From the NCBI RefSeq assembly GCF_900102375.1, contig NZ_FNBO01000002.1, forward strand, positions 248,001 through 312,000: DNA of 64,000 nt, given 5' to 3'. This DNA is from Halorubrum xinjiangense (GTDB lineage: Archaea; Halobacteriota; Halobacteria; Halobacteriales; Haloferacaceae). Under the pieces are notes generated by a model. It had not been told where the DNA came from. It saw only the letters and a list, made by a program, of their open reading frames with translations, and made no database searches. Positions 8,599 through 16,846 of the stretch are shown one piece after another (the stretch's first letter is position 1; every line of letters starts with the position of its first letter). The translations under genes were made by a program, and so were the position numbers.

Positions 8599-9113
8599 AT
8601 AAACACGCGGTGGCGTCGCCGGCGGCAGAGCCGCCGGCTGCAAGAGGCGCGTCGCGCCTCCCTGCGTGCCTGCGAGGCCGCCTTGCGGCCGAGCCGCGAG
8701 GGACCGAAGGTCCCTCTGGAAGCCGGCGCGAAGCGCCGGCGACAGCACGCGCGAGGGAGTCAGTCGCCGGAGCGAAGCGACGGCGACTGACGAGGTTGGG
8801 GAGGCGTGAGGCTGCGGTGCTGTGTGGGGCGGGGTGGGGTGGGACTCAAAGGGGCAGTCGCGAGGCCGCAGTAGGCGTTCACGAGAGCGGAGCTCTCGTG
8901 AGCCAATCAGAACGCGAGGCGTTCTGATGACGACGTAAGCACCGCAGCGAGCGGAGCGAGCGGGGAGCGTGGTTCGAGAGAGCGAAGCTCTCTCGTCATC
9001 CCGAAAATCGAAGATTTTCGGACGACAACGAGCGTACTGCGGCCTCGCGACTGGGGCTTTGGAGGTGTTCACTGCCGATCCACGGTCAGTTATTTATAAA
9101 CGAGCGGCTGCGG
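8592..9113 (+). repeat. structured intergenic element, copy A (expanded)
   Basis: No protein gene seems to lie here. TTTATAA (8592-8598) is followed by CGGTGGCG (8608-8615), a GCGTGC/GCACGC pairing, a stem closing GTCAG with CTGAC, an invariant GAGG(C/T)TGGGGAGGCGTGAGG segment, and GGGACTCAAAGGGGCAG (8841-8857). A large branched insert follows, then CTCGCGACTGGGGCTTTGG (9044-9062). CAGTCGCGAG and CTCGCGACTG pair. The insert carries six perfect hairpins with 3-nt loops (see findings). A tail unit ends in a second TTTATAA (9093-9099). Shared with copies B-E. Confidence 0.85.
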
Positions 9114-9140
9114 CGCCGGAACCGTCCCACGCGCCTCCGT

Positions 9141-9551
9141 TCACCTCTTATAAGCCTCGCGCAGGAACACAAGGGCCCCGCCGAGCATCGCGAGGTTGCC
9201 GAAGAAGGCGAGCCGCTCCCCGCTTTTGTCGTCCTCGTCGGCGTTCCAGAAGTCGTGCATCGTCGCGGTCACGACAGTCAGGAACGCGACCGCCGCGCCG
9301 GTCGCGATCCGGGGGAGCCGCCAGAGCGCGATGCCGAGGCCGGCGACCACCATCATGCCGGAGGCGAACGGCGCGGCGACGTCCGGCATCGGGACGCCCG
9401 CCGACTCGGCGTACTCGATCGTGTCCTCCATGTCGCGGAAGTCCTCGGAGGCCTGCGCGGCGAGGCCGACGCCGAGCAGGACGCGGCCGAGCCGCGACGG
9501 CGCGCCGCGGTCGGCGGCCTCCTCGGCCGTCTCTGTGGATTCGTCGCTCAT
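9141..9551 (-). CDS. DoxX family membrane protein
   Basis: 136 residues from MSDESTE. Four hydrophobic segments fit the DoxX/MauE four-helix fold, with conserved features RLGRVLLGVGL near residue 19, PDVAAPFASGMMVVAGLGIAL in the middle (about 51-71) and a final helix near 112-130. DoxX proteins are small membrane components with varied redox or quinone-linked roles; no partner oxidoreductase is adjacent. The extra nine residues upstream lack a good start. Confidence 0.8.
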   Translation of the reverse strand: MSDESTETAEEAADRGAPSRLGRVLLGVGLAAQASEDFRDMEDTIEYAESAGVPMPDVAAPFASGMMVVAGLGIALWRLPRIATGAAVAFLTVVTATMHDFWNADEDDKSGERLAFFGNLAMLGGALVFLREAYKR

Positions 9552-9633
9552 ACCGCACGTGACGGCGGCGAGCCTCATAAATCGCGGTGGCGGCGGGAGC
9601 GGACCTCCGGCCCGTCGCGTCGCGCTCGGTCCG

Positions 9634-10464
9634 TCAGATCCCGTCGATCCGCGCCAGCAACCGGCTCGCCGCCGGCGCGTCGAAGGCCATCGGGCGGCGC
9701 CACCAGGGCCCCTTCCCGGAGTCGCTCGACAGGTCGGTGACGATCGGGTTCGCCTCGGCGCCCGCGTCGGACGCGCTCAGCGGGAGGACGCGCTCGAAGA
9801 GCCCGGACTGTCCGGCGTCACCAACGACGACGGCCCGCGCGTCGAAGGGGTCCCGCTTCAGGTGCGCGTTGGTCGGCGCGGCCTCGGTCGCGGCCGCGCG
9901 GTCGACGACGCCCTCGTCGTCCCCGTCGTCGCCCGCCGCCGAGAGCACCCGGTCGATCCGGATCCCGGCGAAGAGGTACGCGCCCCAGTCGGGCGCGAGG
10001 TCGCGGTCGACGTCGACATCCCGCTCGCGGAGCCATGCGCCGTCGCGCTCGTCGGCCCCCGCGTCGCCGGGGCCCTCGTCGCCCGGGCCCGTCCACCCGC
10101 GCGGTCGCAGCGTGAGCGTCGCGTAAAAGAGGAGCCAGTCGCCGGGGTCGAGGGCGGCGATCCGCCCGGCCTTCACGCCGTAGGGGTCGCCGTAGGTCGC
10201 CCGCTCGCGGCCGTGGACGCCCGGGAACTCGGGGTCGGCGTGGACGGGCGTCTCGCGCAGGTCGGCCGGCACCGCGAACGGGAGGTCGAGGTCGCCGTAG
10301 GTCGGAACCGGCTCGTCGACCGGGAACTCCTCGCGCGGGAGCGTCGCCGCCGACTCGGGGATCGGCACGTACGCGAACGAGCCGTCCGGATAGACGGGCC
10401 CGCGGAAGCCGGGCTCGTTCGTGTTAGCGGCGACGTTGACGGCGAGGGCGCGGGGGTCGGACAC
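9634..10464 (-). CDS. Nmad3-like nucleotide-modification-associated protein
   Basis: 276 residues from a GTG start (VSDPRALAVNVAANT). The opening 'NVAANTNEPGFRGPVYPDGSF.YVPIPE' (shown in part) resembles the Nmad3 family, predicted from context in phages and bacteria to take part in nucleotide modification. The middle has PTYGDLDLPF and GDWLLFYATL. The protein ends near MAFDAPAASRLLARIDGI. It is followed 20 bases upstream in the strand order by the PfpI gene, so the two may be cotranscribed. Family assignment is by recall of the motif and is moderate. Confidence 0.6.
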   Translation of the reverse strand: MSDPRALAVNVAANTNEPGFRGPVYPDGSFAYVPIPESAATLPREEFPVDEPVPTYGDLDLPFAVPADLRETPVHADPEFPGVHGRERATYGDPYGVKAGRIAALDPGDWLLFYATLTLRPRGWTGPGDEGPGDAGADERDGAWLRERDVDVDRDLAPDWGAYLFAGIRIDRVLSAAGDDGDDEGVVDRAAATEAAPTNAHLKRDPFDARAVVVGDAGQSGLFERVLPLSASDAGAEANPIVTDLSSDSGKGPWWRRPMAFDAPAASRLLARIDGI

Positions 10465-10484
10465 GACACCTGCCACCGGGCGGG

Positions 10485-11078
10485 TCAGTCCGCGGTCGCC
10501 GCCGTCGCCTCGTTGTCGATCTCCGTCCCGAGCAGGTCGAGGAACTGCGCGATCCACTCGGGGTGGTCGGGCCACGCCTGCCCGGTGACGAGGTTGCCGT
10601 CGGTCGTCACGCCGTCGACCCACGAGCAGCCGGCGGCCTCGACCTCGGGCCTGACGGCGGGGTACGCCGTCAGCTCGTAGCCGTCGAGGACGCCCGCGGC
10701 CGCGAGGATCTGCGGGCCGTGACAGATCGACGCGACGGGCTTGTCGGCCTCGAAGAAGTGCCGCACCGCGTCGAGGACCTCTTCGTAGCCGCGCAGGTAC
10801 TCGGGGGCGCGCCCGCCGGGAACGACCAGGGCGTCGTAGTCGGCCGGGTCGACGTCGTCGAACCCGTGCGTAAGCTCGAAGTCGTGGCCCCGAGTCTCCA
10901 GGTACGTCTGGTCGCCGCGGAAGTCGTGGATCGCGGTCTTGACCGACTCGCCGCCCGCCTTCTCCGGGCAGACGGCGTGGACCTCGTGGCCGACCGCCTG
11001 AAGCGCCTGGAACGGGACCATGATCTCGTAGTCCTCGCCGAAGTCGCCGACGATCATCAGTATCCGCTTTCCTGTCAT
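10485..11078 (-). CDS. DJ-1/PfpI family glutamine amidotransferase-like protein
   Basis: 197 residues. The nucleophile elbow ICHGPQIL (Cys about 119) and the early acidic residue region FGEDYEIMVPFQ (E about 15) match PfpI/DJ-1. Also seen is DALVVPGGRAPEYLR. The family includes glyoxalase/deglycase-like stress enzymes and intracellular proteases; the fold does not decide which. Upstream of, and probably cotranscribed with, the Nmad3-like gene. Confidence 0.9.
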   Translation of the reverse strand: MTGKRILMIVGDFGEDYEIMVPFQALQAVGHEVHAVCPEKAGGESVKTAIHDFRGDQTYLETRGHDFELTHGFDDVDPADYDALVVPGGRAPEYLRGYEEVLDAVRHFFEADKPVASICHGPQILAAAGVLDGYELTAYPAVRPEVEAAGCSWVDGVTTDGNLVTGQAWPDHPEWIAQFLDLLGTEIDNEATAATAD

Positions 11079-11208
11079 GCGTGTAACACCACCTGCTTGT
11101 ACGCGCTACTGGCAAATAACGGTACTGGGGAGTGGTACCACGCGACGACAAGGGCCGCAGGGATCGGTCGTGACGGACCGGGTCCGGAGTCACAACTGAC
11201 GCTGCCGT

Positions 11209-11565
11209 TCACGTCCGACCGGGGCCGAGCGGCTCGTAGACGCGGATCCACCCGTCGCTCCGGACGCTGACGAGATAGCGGAGGTAGCGGAACTCGACGC
11301 TCTCGGTCCCGTTCCGAGCGCCTTCCGTCGTTCCAGGGCCAAAGAACGCGTGATCGATCCCCTCCATGTCGACGGTGTGGTTCAGCCGGAGCTCCAGTTC
11401 GGTCGGGTCGACGCCCTCTGCGTCCGCGACGGCGAACACGACGGCCGTCACAAGCTCGCCGTCGCCCTCGGGGTCGTGTAGCCGTTGTGCGACGCGGTTC
11501 CAGTGGGCGTTTTGCCCGAGCGTCGGCGTGTCTCCGACGGGGACAGGATCGGCTCGGTCAGCCAT
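11209..11565 (-). CDS. HalOD1 domain protein
   Basis: 118 residues from MADRADP. The core 'LVTAVVFAVADAEGVDP...L...VDMEGIDHAFF...VEFRYLRYLVSVRSDGWIRVYEP' (discontinuous) matches HalOD1, a haloarchaea-specific output domain often found with two-component or bat regulators. It stands alone here. Function of the domain is unknown. It precedes the decayed peroxiredoxin on the same strand. Confidence 0.75.
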   Translation of the reverse strand: MADRADPVPVGDTPTLGQNAHWNRVAQRLHDPEGDGELVTAVVFAVADAEGVDPTELELRLNHTVDMEGIDHAFFGPGTTEGARNGTESVEFRYLRYLVSVRSDGWIRVYEPLGPGRT

Positions 11566-11637
11566 TCCACCCACCGATCGAGACGTCTGTCAGGCACGAC
11601 CGAGCGATACGCGAAGGCGCCGACCGCGCGGGAGCGG

Positions 11638-12043
11638 TCACTGGGCCGGACCGTCCATCAACGAGAGCACGGTCTGTTCGAGTTCGTCCATGTTGGGGCT
11701 GTTGTACGCGTCTTCGGTCTGCCACCTGTAGCGGACGTCGTGCGACTCGTCGAGCTCGACGAGCGCCCGCTTCGGCACGCCGGCGTGGTGTTCCCACTCG
11801 TCGTACGCGAGGTCGAGCTCCCTGATGACTTCCCCCTCCGTGTCGCTCAGGAGGGGGAAGGAGAGCCACTCCGCGTCCCGGAAGCCGCAGAGCTCCTCGG
11901 TACAGACGGGGCTGAAGTCGAACGGGTAGAACACGAGCACCACCGCCCCGTCGCTCGTGTAGTCGCCCAGCCGGTACTCGGTGATCTCGTCGCCCTCGGT
12001 CCCCGGTAACGAGAAGTCGAAGGCGAGTTCCTCCCGCCCTCAT
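11638..12043 (-). pseudogene. peroxiredoxin (AhpC/TSA type) remnant with frameshift and internal deletion
   Basis: The readable frame contains FYPFDFSPVCTEELCGFRDAEW, interrupted here for length, the peroxidatic-cysteine motif of haloarchaeal peroxiredoxins, then jumps directly to LSFPLLSDTEGEVI and ends SLMDGPAQ. Family members have roughly 30-35 residues between those parts (the 'dVlGiSvDs..ahrAFa' segment), which are missing. The N-terminal part GREELAFDFSLPGTEGDEITEYRL is in frame but is preceded directly by a stop (TGA). The only nearby ATG (12043-12041) is in another frame. An intact peroxiredoxin exists at 54229-54696. Confidence 0.75.
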
Positions 12044-12208
12044 ACGTTCGTCTCGTTTTATCTGCGGATACCTCCTCGGGATGGTCCACAATGGCATTTA
12101 TCTGGCCGGGTGTGGACACACGAAATCCGTCGGCGCCCCGAGTCCTGCTTCGGCCGAGTCGCGCACGCCGCGTGCGTTCTGCCGCGCTCCTCGTCCGTCT
12201 GTTCCGCG

Positions 12209-13441
12209 TCAGCCGAGGAATTCGATGCCGGTGATCTCGAACCGGGCGCCGCCGCCCTCCGCCTCGGTCGCGACGATGTCCCAGCCGTGTGCGTTGACGA
12301 TCGTCCGGACGACCGAGAGGCCGTAGCCGTGCCCGTCGTCGCGCGTGGTGAAGCCGTGGTCGAAGACGTCGTCGGTGATCTCGTCGGGGATTCCCGGCCC
12401 GTCGTCCTCGACGTAGAAGCCGGTGTCGAGCGGGCCGACCTCGACCGTCACGTTACCGCCGTGTTCCACGCTGTCGCCGGGCTCTGCCCGGCTGCTAGTC
12501 GAGCCATGCTCGACACTGTCGTCGGGCTCCGCCCGACTGCTCGTGGAACCGTGTTCCACGCTGTCGCCGGGCTCCGCCCGGCTGCTAGTCGAGCCATGCT
12601 CGACACTGTCATCGGGCTCTGCCCGACTGCTCGTGGAACCGTGTTCCACGCTGTTCCGGAAGAGGTTCTCGAACAGCTCGCGGAGCCGGTCGGGGTCGCT
12701 GCTCACCGACGGGACGGGCTCGTAGGTGAGCGTCGCCCCGGCGTCGCCGCCGAGGCTCCGCCAGGCGCTCTCGACGACCTCACCGATGTCGGTCGGCTCC
12801 GGGTCGCTAACGACGTTCCCCTGCCGGGCGACGCGAAGCAGGTCGTCGACGAGCCGCGCCATCCGATCGGTCGTCTCGCCGATCGTTTCGAGGTGTTCGT
12901 CGTCCCCGGTCTCCTCGTACAGGGTCAGGCTCCCCTGGATGACGTTCAGCGGGTTCCGGAGGTCGTGCGCGAGGATGTCAGTGAACTCCTTGAGGCGGTC
13001 GTTCTGCCGCTCTAACATCCGCTCGTACTCCTTGGTCGCCGTCGTGTCCCGACTGACCGCCGCGTACCCGTGGAACTCGTCGTTCCACAGCGGCGACAGC
13101 GTCAGCGTAGCCCAGAAGACCGAGCCGTCAGCCCGCCGGTGCCAGCACTCGAACTCGACCGACTCCTCGCTCGGCTCCGCGAAGAAGTCCTCGGGGAGCG
13201 AGTCGGCGTCCCCCTCCCCCTCGTCGTCGGCGAACAGCGTCCGCACGTGCCGGTCGAGGACCGCCGCCTCCTCGTACCCGTAGAGGGTCGTCGCCGGGGC
13301 GGGCCACGCCGCGACCTTCCCGTCGCCGTCGAGCATGAAGATGGCGTGCGTGGAGACGCCCTCTAGGAGGCGACGCGCGACGGCGTCCCTCGATTCGGAG
13401 ACGTCCGTCGGGGGACCGAGGGAGTCGAGCGCGTCCGTCAT
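12209..13441 (-). CDS. PAS-domain sensor histidine kinase with palindromic minisatellite insert
   Basis: 410 residues, no membrane segment, so cytoplasmic. A PAS domain (about 25-140) contains YGYEEAAVL and GYAAVSRDTT. The HisKA helix has the phospho-acceptor in LAHDLRNPLNVIQG (His about 159). The ATPase domain has LRELFENLFRNSVEHG (N box), DDGPGIPDEI (G1) and DGHGYGLSVVRTIV (G2). Directly after the N box, four tandem 15-residue units (SVEHGSTSSRAEP[D/G]D) are inserted at about residues 263-325, between essential ATP-binding motifs. No response regulator is adjacent. See findings. Confidence 0.92.
   Translation of the reverse strand: MTDALDSLGPPTDVSESRDAVARRLLEGVSTHAIFMLDGDGKVAAWPAPATTLYGYEEAAVLDRHVRTLFADDEGEGDADSLPEDFFAEPSEESVEFECWHRRADGSVFWATLTLSPLWNDEFHGYAAVSRDTTATKEYERMLERQNDRLKEFTDILAHDLRNPLNVIQGSLTLYEETGDDEHLETIGETTDRMARLVDDLLRVARQGNVVSDPEPTDIGEVVESAWRSLGGDAGATLTYEPVPSVSSDPDRLRELFENLFRNSVEHGSTSSRAEPDDSVEHGSTSSRAEPGDSVEHGSTSSRAEPDDSVEHGSTSSRAEPGDSVEHGGNVTVEVGPLDTGFYVEDDGPGIPDEITDDVFDHGFTTRDDGHGYGLSVVRTIVNAHGWDIVATEAEGGGARFEITGIEFLG
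12461..12657. repeat. 45-bp palindromic minisatellite inside the kinase gene
   Basis: Four 45-bp units alternate between two sequence types, giving a 90-bp higher-order period. Each unit holds 7-bp inverted repeats with 3-nt loops: GCCGGGC-TCT-GCCCGGC or GTCGGGC-TCC-GCCCGAC, and GTCGAGC-CAT-GCTCGAC or GTGGAAC-CGT-GTTCCAC. The stem differences between unit types are compensatory on both arms. The array stays in frame with the kinase. Confidence 0.9.
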
Positions 13442-13529
13442 ACGGGGAGGACTCTCCCCGCCCGCGAATCAGTTCGGGATGGCCTACCAAGGGCTTTAAA
13501 CCAGCGACCGCCGGGCGACCGTTCGGCCG

Positions 13530-13709
13530 TCAGTCAGCCAGTTCGACCACCATGACTTCCATGTCGGACCCGACACCGTCGGCGCGGTACTCCCACGTTC
13601 CACGGGGGTCGACGTCGTTTTCGAGGGCGGCGAGAATTACTCGGCTGAGGGCGGCCTCGAACTCCTTCGTGCTTGTAATCTCGTCGTTGGTAGTCGGGTC
13701 GGTTGTCAT
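13530..13709 (-). CDS. conserved small haloarchaeal protein, unknown function
   Basis: 59 residues (MTTDPTTNDEITSTKEFEAA..., ending MEVMVVELAD). Features: acidic, no cysteines, a central helix FEAALSRVILAALENDVDP (about 17-35) followed by a short beta region GTWEYRADG and MEVMVVEL. The layout resembles a truncated HalOD1 domain but the match is too weak to name it. It is divergent from the bat-type regulator at 13930, a common position for small regulatory partners. Confidence 0.6.
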   Translation of the reverse strand: MTTDPTTNDEITSTKEFEAALSRVILAALENDVDPRGTWEYRADGVGSDMEVMVVELAD

Positions 13710-13929
13710 GGTAGGTAACGCGCTCGACTGCGATACGGCGCCGTCGCGGCGTCGGACTCGGCGCCACGCAGACAGATAGGGTCCGCCGTCATGTGCCTCT
13801 GCGTCATCTGATACGGCTTCTCACGGGAAAATACTACCGAAAAGCATGATATACCAAGTTATGAGCGTTGGTGTGAGACGCTCGCTACCGAGAATTTAAC
13901 GCGGTTGCGACTGAACGGGGGCGTATCGA

Positions 13930-14586
13930 ATGAGCGTTATCGCTGAGGCGACCATCCCGTCTGCGGCGTTCGAACTGGGGCAGATACTCCGGGTGGAAGG
14001 CCCCACGCAGGTCACGCTGGAGACGATGGTGCCGCTGGGCGGGCGACCAACCCCGTTCATTCGGATCCGGAACGACGCGCGGGAGAGCTTCGAGCGCTCG
14101 GTCCGCGACCACCCCTCAGTGAACGACATCCAACTCGTCGACACGCACGACGACGAGACGCTGTACTCGCTCGACTGGGAGCCGTCCGACGCCTCACTGC
14201 TGCGGACGATCCCCGACCTCGACGCGGTGCTGCTGGACGCGACGGGCGACGCCGAGGCGTGGTGCCTCGAACTCCGTTTTCCGACCCACGAGGCGCTCTC
14301 GTCGTTTCAGGACTACTACGTCGAGGAGGACATCGACGTGTCGATAAACCGGATCTACAACCCCACGAAGCCCGACGCCGACCCCTGGTACGGGCTGACG
14401 CCGCCGCAGCGCGAGACCCTCGCTGACGCCGTCGAGGCCGGATACTACTCGCTGCCGCGCCAGATCTCGACGCAGGAGCTCGCGGACTCGTTCGATATCT
14501 CCGATCAGGCCGTCACCGAGCGCCTCCGGCGCGGCATCTCCACGCTGGTGCGGAACACGCTGTTGGTCGACGAACCGGACGAGTAG
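13930..14586 (+). CDS. bat-type HTH-10 transcriptional regulator
   Basis: 218 residues. The N-terminal half (1-155) is the bacterio-opsin-activator-type sensor region with motifs such as FIRIRNDARESFERSV and DLDAVLLDATGDAEAW. The C-terminal HTH_10 domain has LTPPQRETLADAVEAGYY then STQELADSFDISDQAVTERLRRG. This is a haloarchaeal one-component regulator family; targets cannot be read from the sequence. Divergent from the small 13530-13709 gene. Confidence 0.9.
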   Translation: MSVIAEATIPSAAFELGQILRVEGPTQVTLETMVPLGGRPTPFIRIRNDARESFERSVRDHPSVNDIQLVDTHDDETLYSLDWEPSDASLLRTIPDLDAVLLDATGDAEAWCLELRFPTHEALSSFQDYYVEEDIDVSINRIYNPTKPDADPWYGLTPPQRETLADAVEAGYYSLPRQISTQELADSFDISDQAVTERLRRGISTLVRNTLLVDEPDE

Positions 14587-14671
14587 TCGCCGTCGCGTTC
14601 TCCCTCCGCCCGCCGCTCAGCGGACGCTCCCCGGACGCTCCTCGGTTGCCCCCCGGACGCTCCCCGGACGC

Positions 14672-15574
14672 TCAGTTCGGCGGCCGGAGGTCCCGCTGGA
14701 ACTCGTCGAACTGCTCGAGGTCCTCGGGGAGTTCGTACTCGATCTCGCGGTCGTCCTGATTGTCGGGGAGGCGCCCGTCTTCGAGCTCCTCGGCGGTCTC
14801 CTCCCAGCCCGGCTTCACGCGGACGCTGCGGGCGGGCGAGCCGACGACGACGTGGTGGTCGGGGACGTCGCCCTGGACCACGGAGCGCGCGCCGACGACG
14901 CTGTTCTCGCCGACCCGGCAGCCGGCCCGGACCATCGCGTCGTAGGTGACGCGGGCGTCCGCCTCGACGATCGTGTGGAAGTTCCGGACCTCCGTCTGGT
15001 CGACGATGTCGTGGTCGTGGCTGTAGAGGTGGACCCCGTCGGAGACCGAGGCGCGGTCGCCGATCGTCAGCTTCCCGCGGTCGTCGAGGTGGACGTCGTC
15101 GTGGATCACGACGTTGTCGCCGACCTCGATGTTGTGGCCGTAGGTGACGGAGATCCCCTTGAAGAAGCGGCAGTTCTCCCCGCACTCGGCGAAGAGGTGG
15201 TTCCCGAGCATCTGGCGGAAGCGGAGCGCGAACTCGACGTTGTCGGCCATCGGCGTGGCGTCGAACTGCCGCCAGAGCCACTGGAGGTGTTTCGAGCGCT
15301 GGAAGCGCTCCTCGTCCTTCTCGGCGTAGTACTCCGACTCCAGCGTCGCGTTACACGGGTCGTACCCCTGAAGGCGGACGCGCTCGGCGCGCGACACCGA
15401 CTCCCCGTCCTGCCACGCCTCCCACGCCTCGCGGTCGCCGTGGAGGTCGATCAACACGTCGCGGACGACCTCGCAGGTGTCCTCGTCCGAGGAGAGCCGC
15501 TCGTCCACCTCGTCGATGAACCCTCGGACCCCGGCCTCCGCGCCGTCGGGCAGGGACACGTGTCGCTTTGTCAT
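14672..15574 (-). CDS. left-handed beta-helix acyltransferase
   Basis: 300 residues from MTKRHVSLPDG. Hexapeptide-repeat rungs run from about residue 160 to 235 (IEVGDNVVIHDDVHLDDR, LTIGDRASVSDGVHLYSH, CRVGENSVVGARSVVQGDVPD, VVVGSPARSV), typical of trimeric acetyl/acyltransferases. The N-terminal 150 residues are helical with an ECGENCRFFKG segment. Homologues acetylate sugars or related metabolites; substrate unknown. Convergent with the bat regulator. Confidence 0.85.
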   Translation of the reverse strand: MTKRHVSLPDGAEAGVRGFIDEVDERLSSDEDTCEVVRDVLIDLHGDREAWEAWQDGESVSRAERVRLQGYDPCNATLESEYYAEKDEERFQRSKHLQWLWRQFDATPMADNVEFALRFRQMLGNHLFAECGENCRFFKGISVTYGHNIEVGDNVVIHDDVHLDDRGKLTIGDRASVSDGVHLYSHDHDIVDQTEVRNFHTIVEADARVTYDAMVRAGCRVGENSVVGARSVVQGDVPDHHVVVGSPARSVRVKPGWEETAEELEDGRLPDNQDDREIEYELPEDLEQFDEFQRDLRPPN

Positions 15575-15772
15575 CGGGCCCGCTTCGTCGCCGTCCCTCA
15601 AAGGGATTCGGTTGTGCGAACGCCGCGCGCGGACGCCGGTCGGGGGTGCCGCCCTCTACGGAGCGGAGGCGCCGTCCTCTCGCGGCGGAGGTGCCGTCCT
15701 CTCACCGCGGGGGCGTTCCCGTGCGGTGACTGAGACCGCACCCGATAAGTGCGCCAGCCCCTAACGCCGGGT

Positions 15773-16846
15773 ATGGAACACCGCGAACTCGGTAACTCGG
15801 GCGTCGAGGTCTCGGAGATCGGCTTCGGCGCGTGGGTCGTCGGCACCGACTGGTGGGGCGACCGCTCGGACGAACAGGCGGTCGGGATGGTCGAGGAGGC
15901 GCTCGACGCGGGCGTCACCTACGTCGACACCGGCGACGTGTACGGCCACGGCGACAGCGAGGAGATAATCGGAAAGGCGATCGACGGCCGCCGCGACGAG
16001 GTGACGCTGTCGACGAAGATCGGCTACGACTTCTACGACAACCCGCAGGCCGGGCACGGCGAGCTCCCGAAGGAGCTGAACCGCGAGTACCTCACCGAGG
16101 CGTTCGAGGCCTCGCTGGACCGGCTCGACACCGACTACGTCGACGTGCTCCAGTTGCACAACGCGAACGTCGACGAGGTCACCCCCGAGGTGCGCGACCT
16201 CCTCCGCGAGTGGAAGGAGTCGGGGCGCGTCCGCGCGCTCGGCTGGGCGCTCGGCCCCTCGATCGGCTGGCTCGCCGAGGGCGACGCCGCCGTCGAGTAC
16301 GAGGAGTTCGACGCGGTCCAGACCGTCTTCAACCTCTTCGAGCAGGAGCCCGGCCGCCACTTCGTCGAGACGATCCGCGACTCCGGCCCCGACACCTCCG
16401 TCATCGCCCGCGTCCCGCACTCCTCCGGCCTGCTCAACGAGCAGGTGACGCCCGACACCGTCCTCGAAGACGGCGACCACCGCTCGCACCGCCCGAAGGA
16501 GTGGTACGAGACGGGCTGGGAGAAGGTCGACGCGATCCGCTTCCTCGAGGACCCCGACCACGCGGACGGGACGCGCACGATGGCGCAGGCGGCGATCCGC
16601 TGGCTGCTCGCGCACGACGAGGTCGCCTCCGTCACGCCGACGTTCCGCGACGGCGACGACATCGCCGAGTGGAGCGCCGCCGCCGACGTGCCGCCGATCT
16701 CGGAGGCCGAATACGACCGCCTCGAAGGGCTGTACGCCCGCAACTTCGACATCGACCGCGACGACGGGATGGACGTCCTCCGCACCTCCGTCGACGGCGA
16801 GGACATCGAGGCGGCCGGCCTCGACAAGCGCGCGGCCTCGTACTGA
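15773..16846 (+). CDS. aldo/keto reductase
   Basis: 357 residues from ATG 15773 (MEHRELGNSGVEVSEIGFGAW). AKR hallmarks: opening strand, Asp-Tyr region YVDTGDVYGHGDSEEIIGKAI (catalytic Asp and Tyr, about 50-57), Lys in LSTKIGYDF (about 82) and a LDTDYVDVLQLHN segment. NADPH-dependent reduction of carbonyls is known for the family; the substrate is unknown. It is the last clearly core gene before the foreign AT-rich island. Confidence 0.93.
   Translation: MEHRELGNSGVEVSEIGFGAWVVGTDWWGDRSDEQAVGMVEEALDAGVTYVDTGDVYGHGDSEEIIGKAIDGRRDEVTLSTKIGYDFYDNPQAGHGELPKELNREYLTEAFEASLDRLDTDYVDVLQLHNANVDEVTPEVRDLLREWKESGRVRALGWALGPSIGWLAEGDAAVEYEEFDAVQTVFNLFEQEPGRHFVETIRDSGPDTSVIARVPHSSGLLNEQVTPDTVLEDGDHRSHRPKEWYETGWEKVDAIRFLEDPDHADGTRTMAQAAIRWLLAHDEVASVTPTFRDGDDIAEWSAAADVPPISEAEYDRLEGLYARNFDIDRDDGMDVLRTSVDGEDIEAAGLDKRAASY

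Noticed and set aside
13530..13709. Naming the 59-residue gene as HalOD1
   Set aside because: Only a partial resemblance; the strand-turn-strand end is too short and no diagnostic residues were found.
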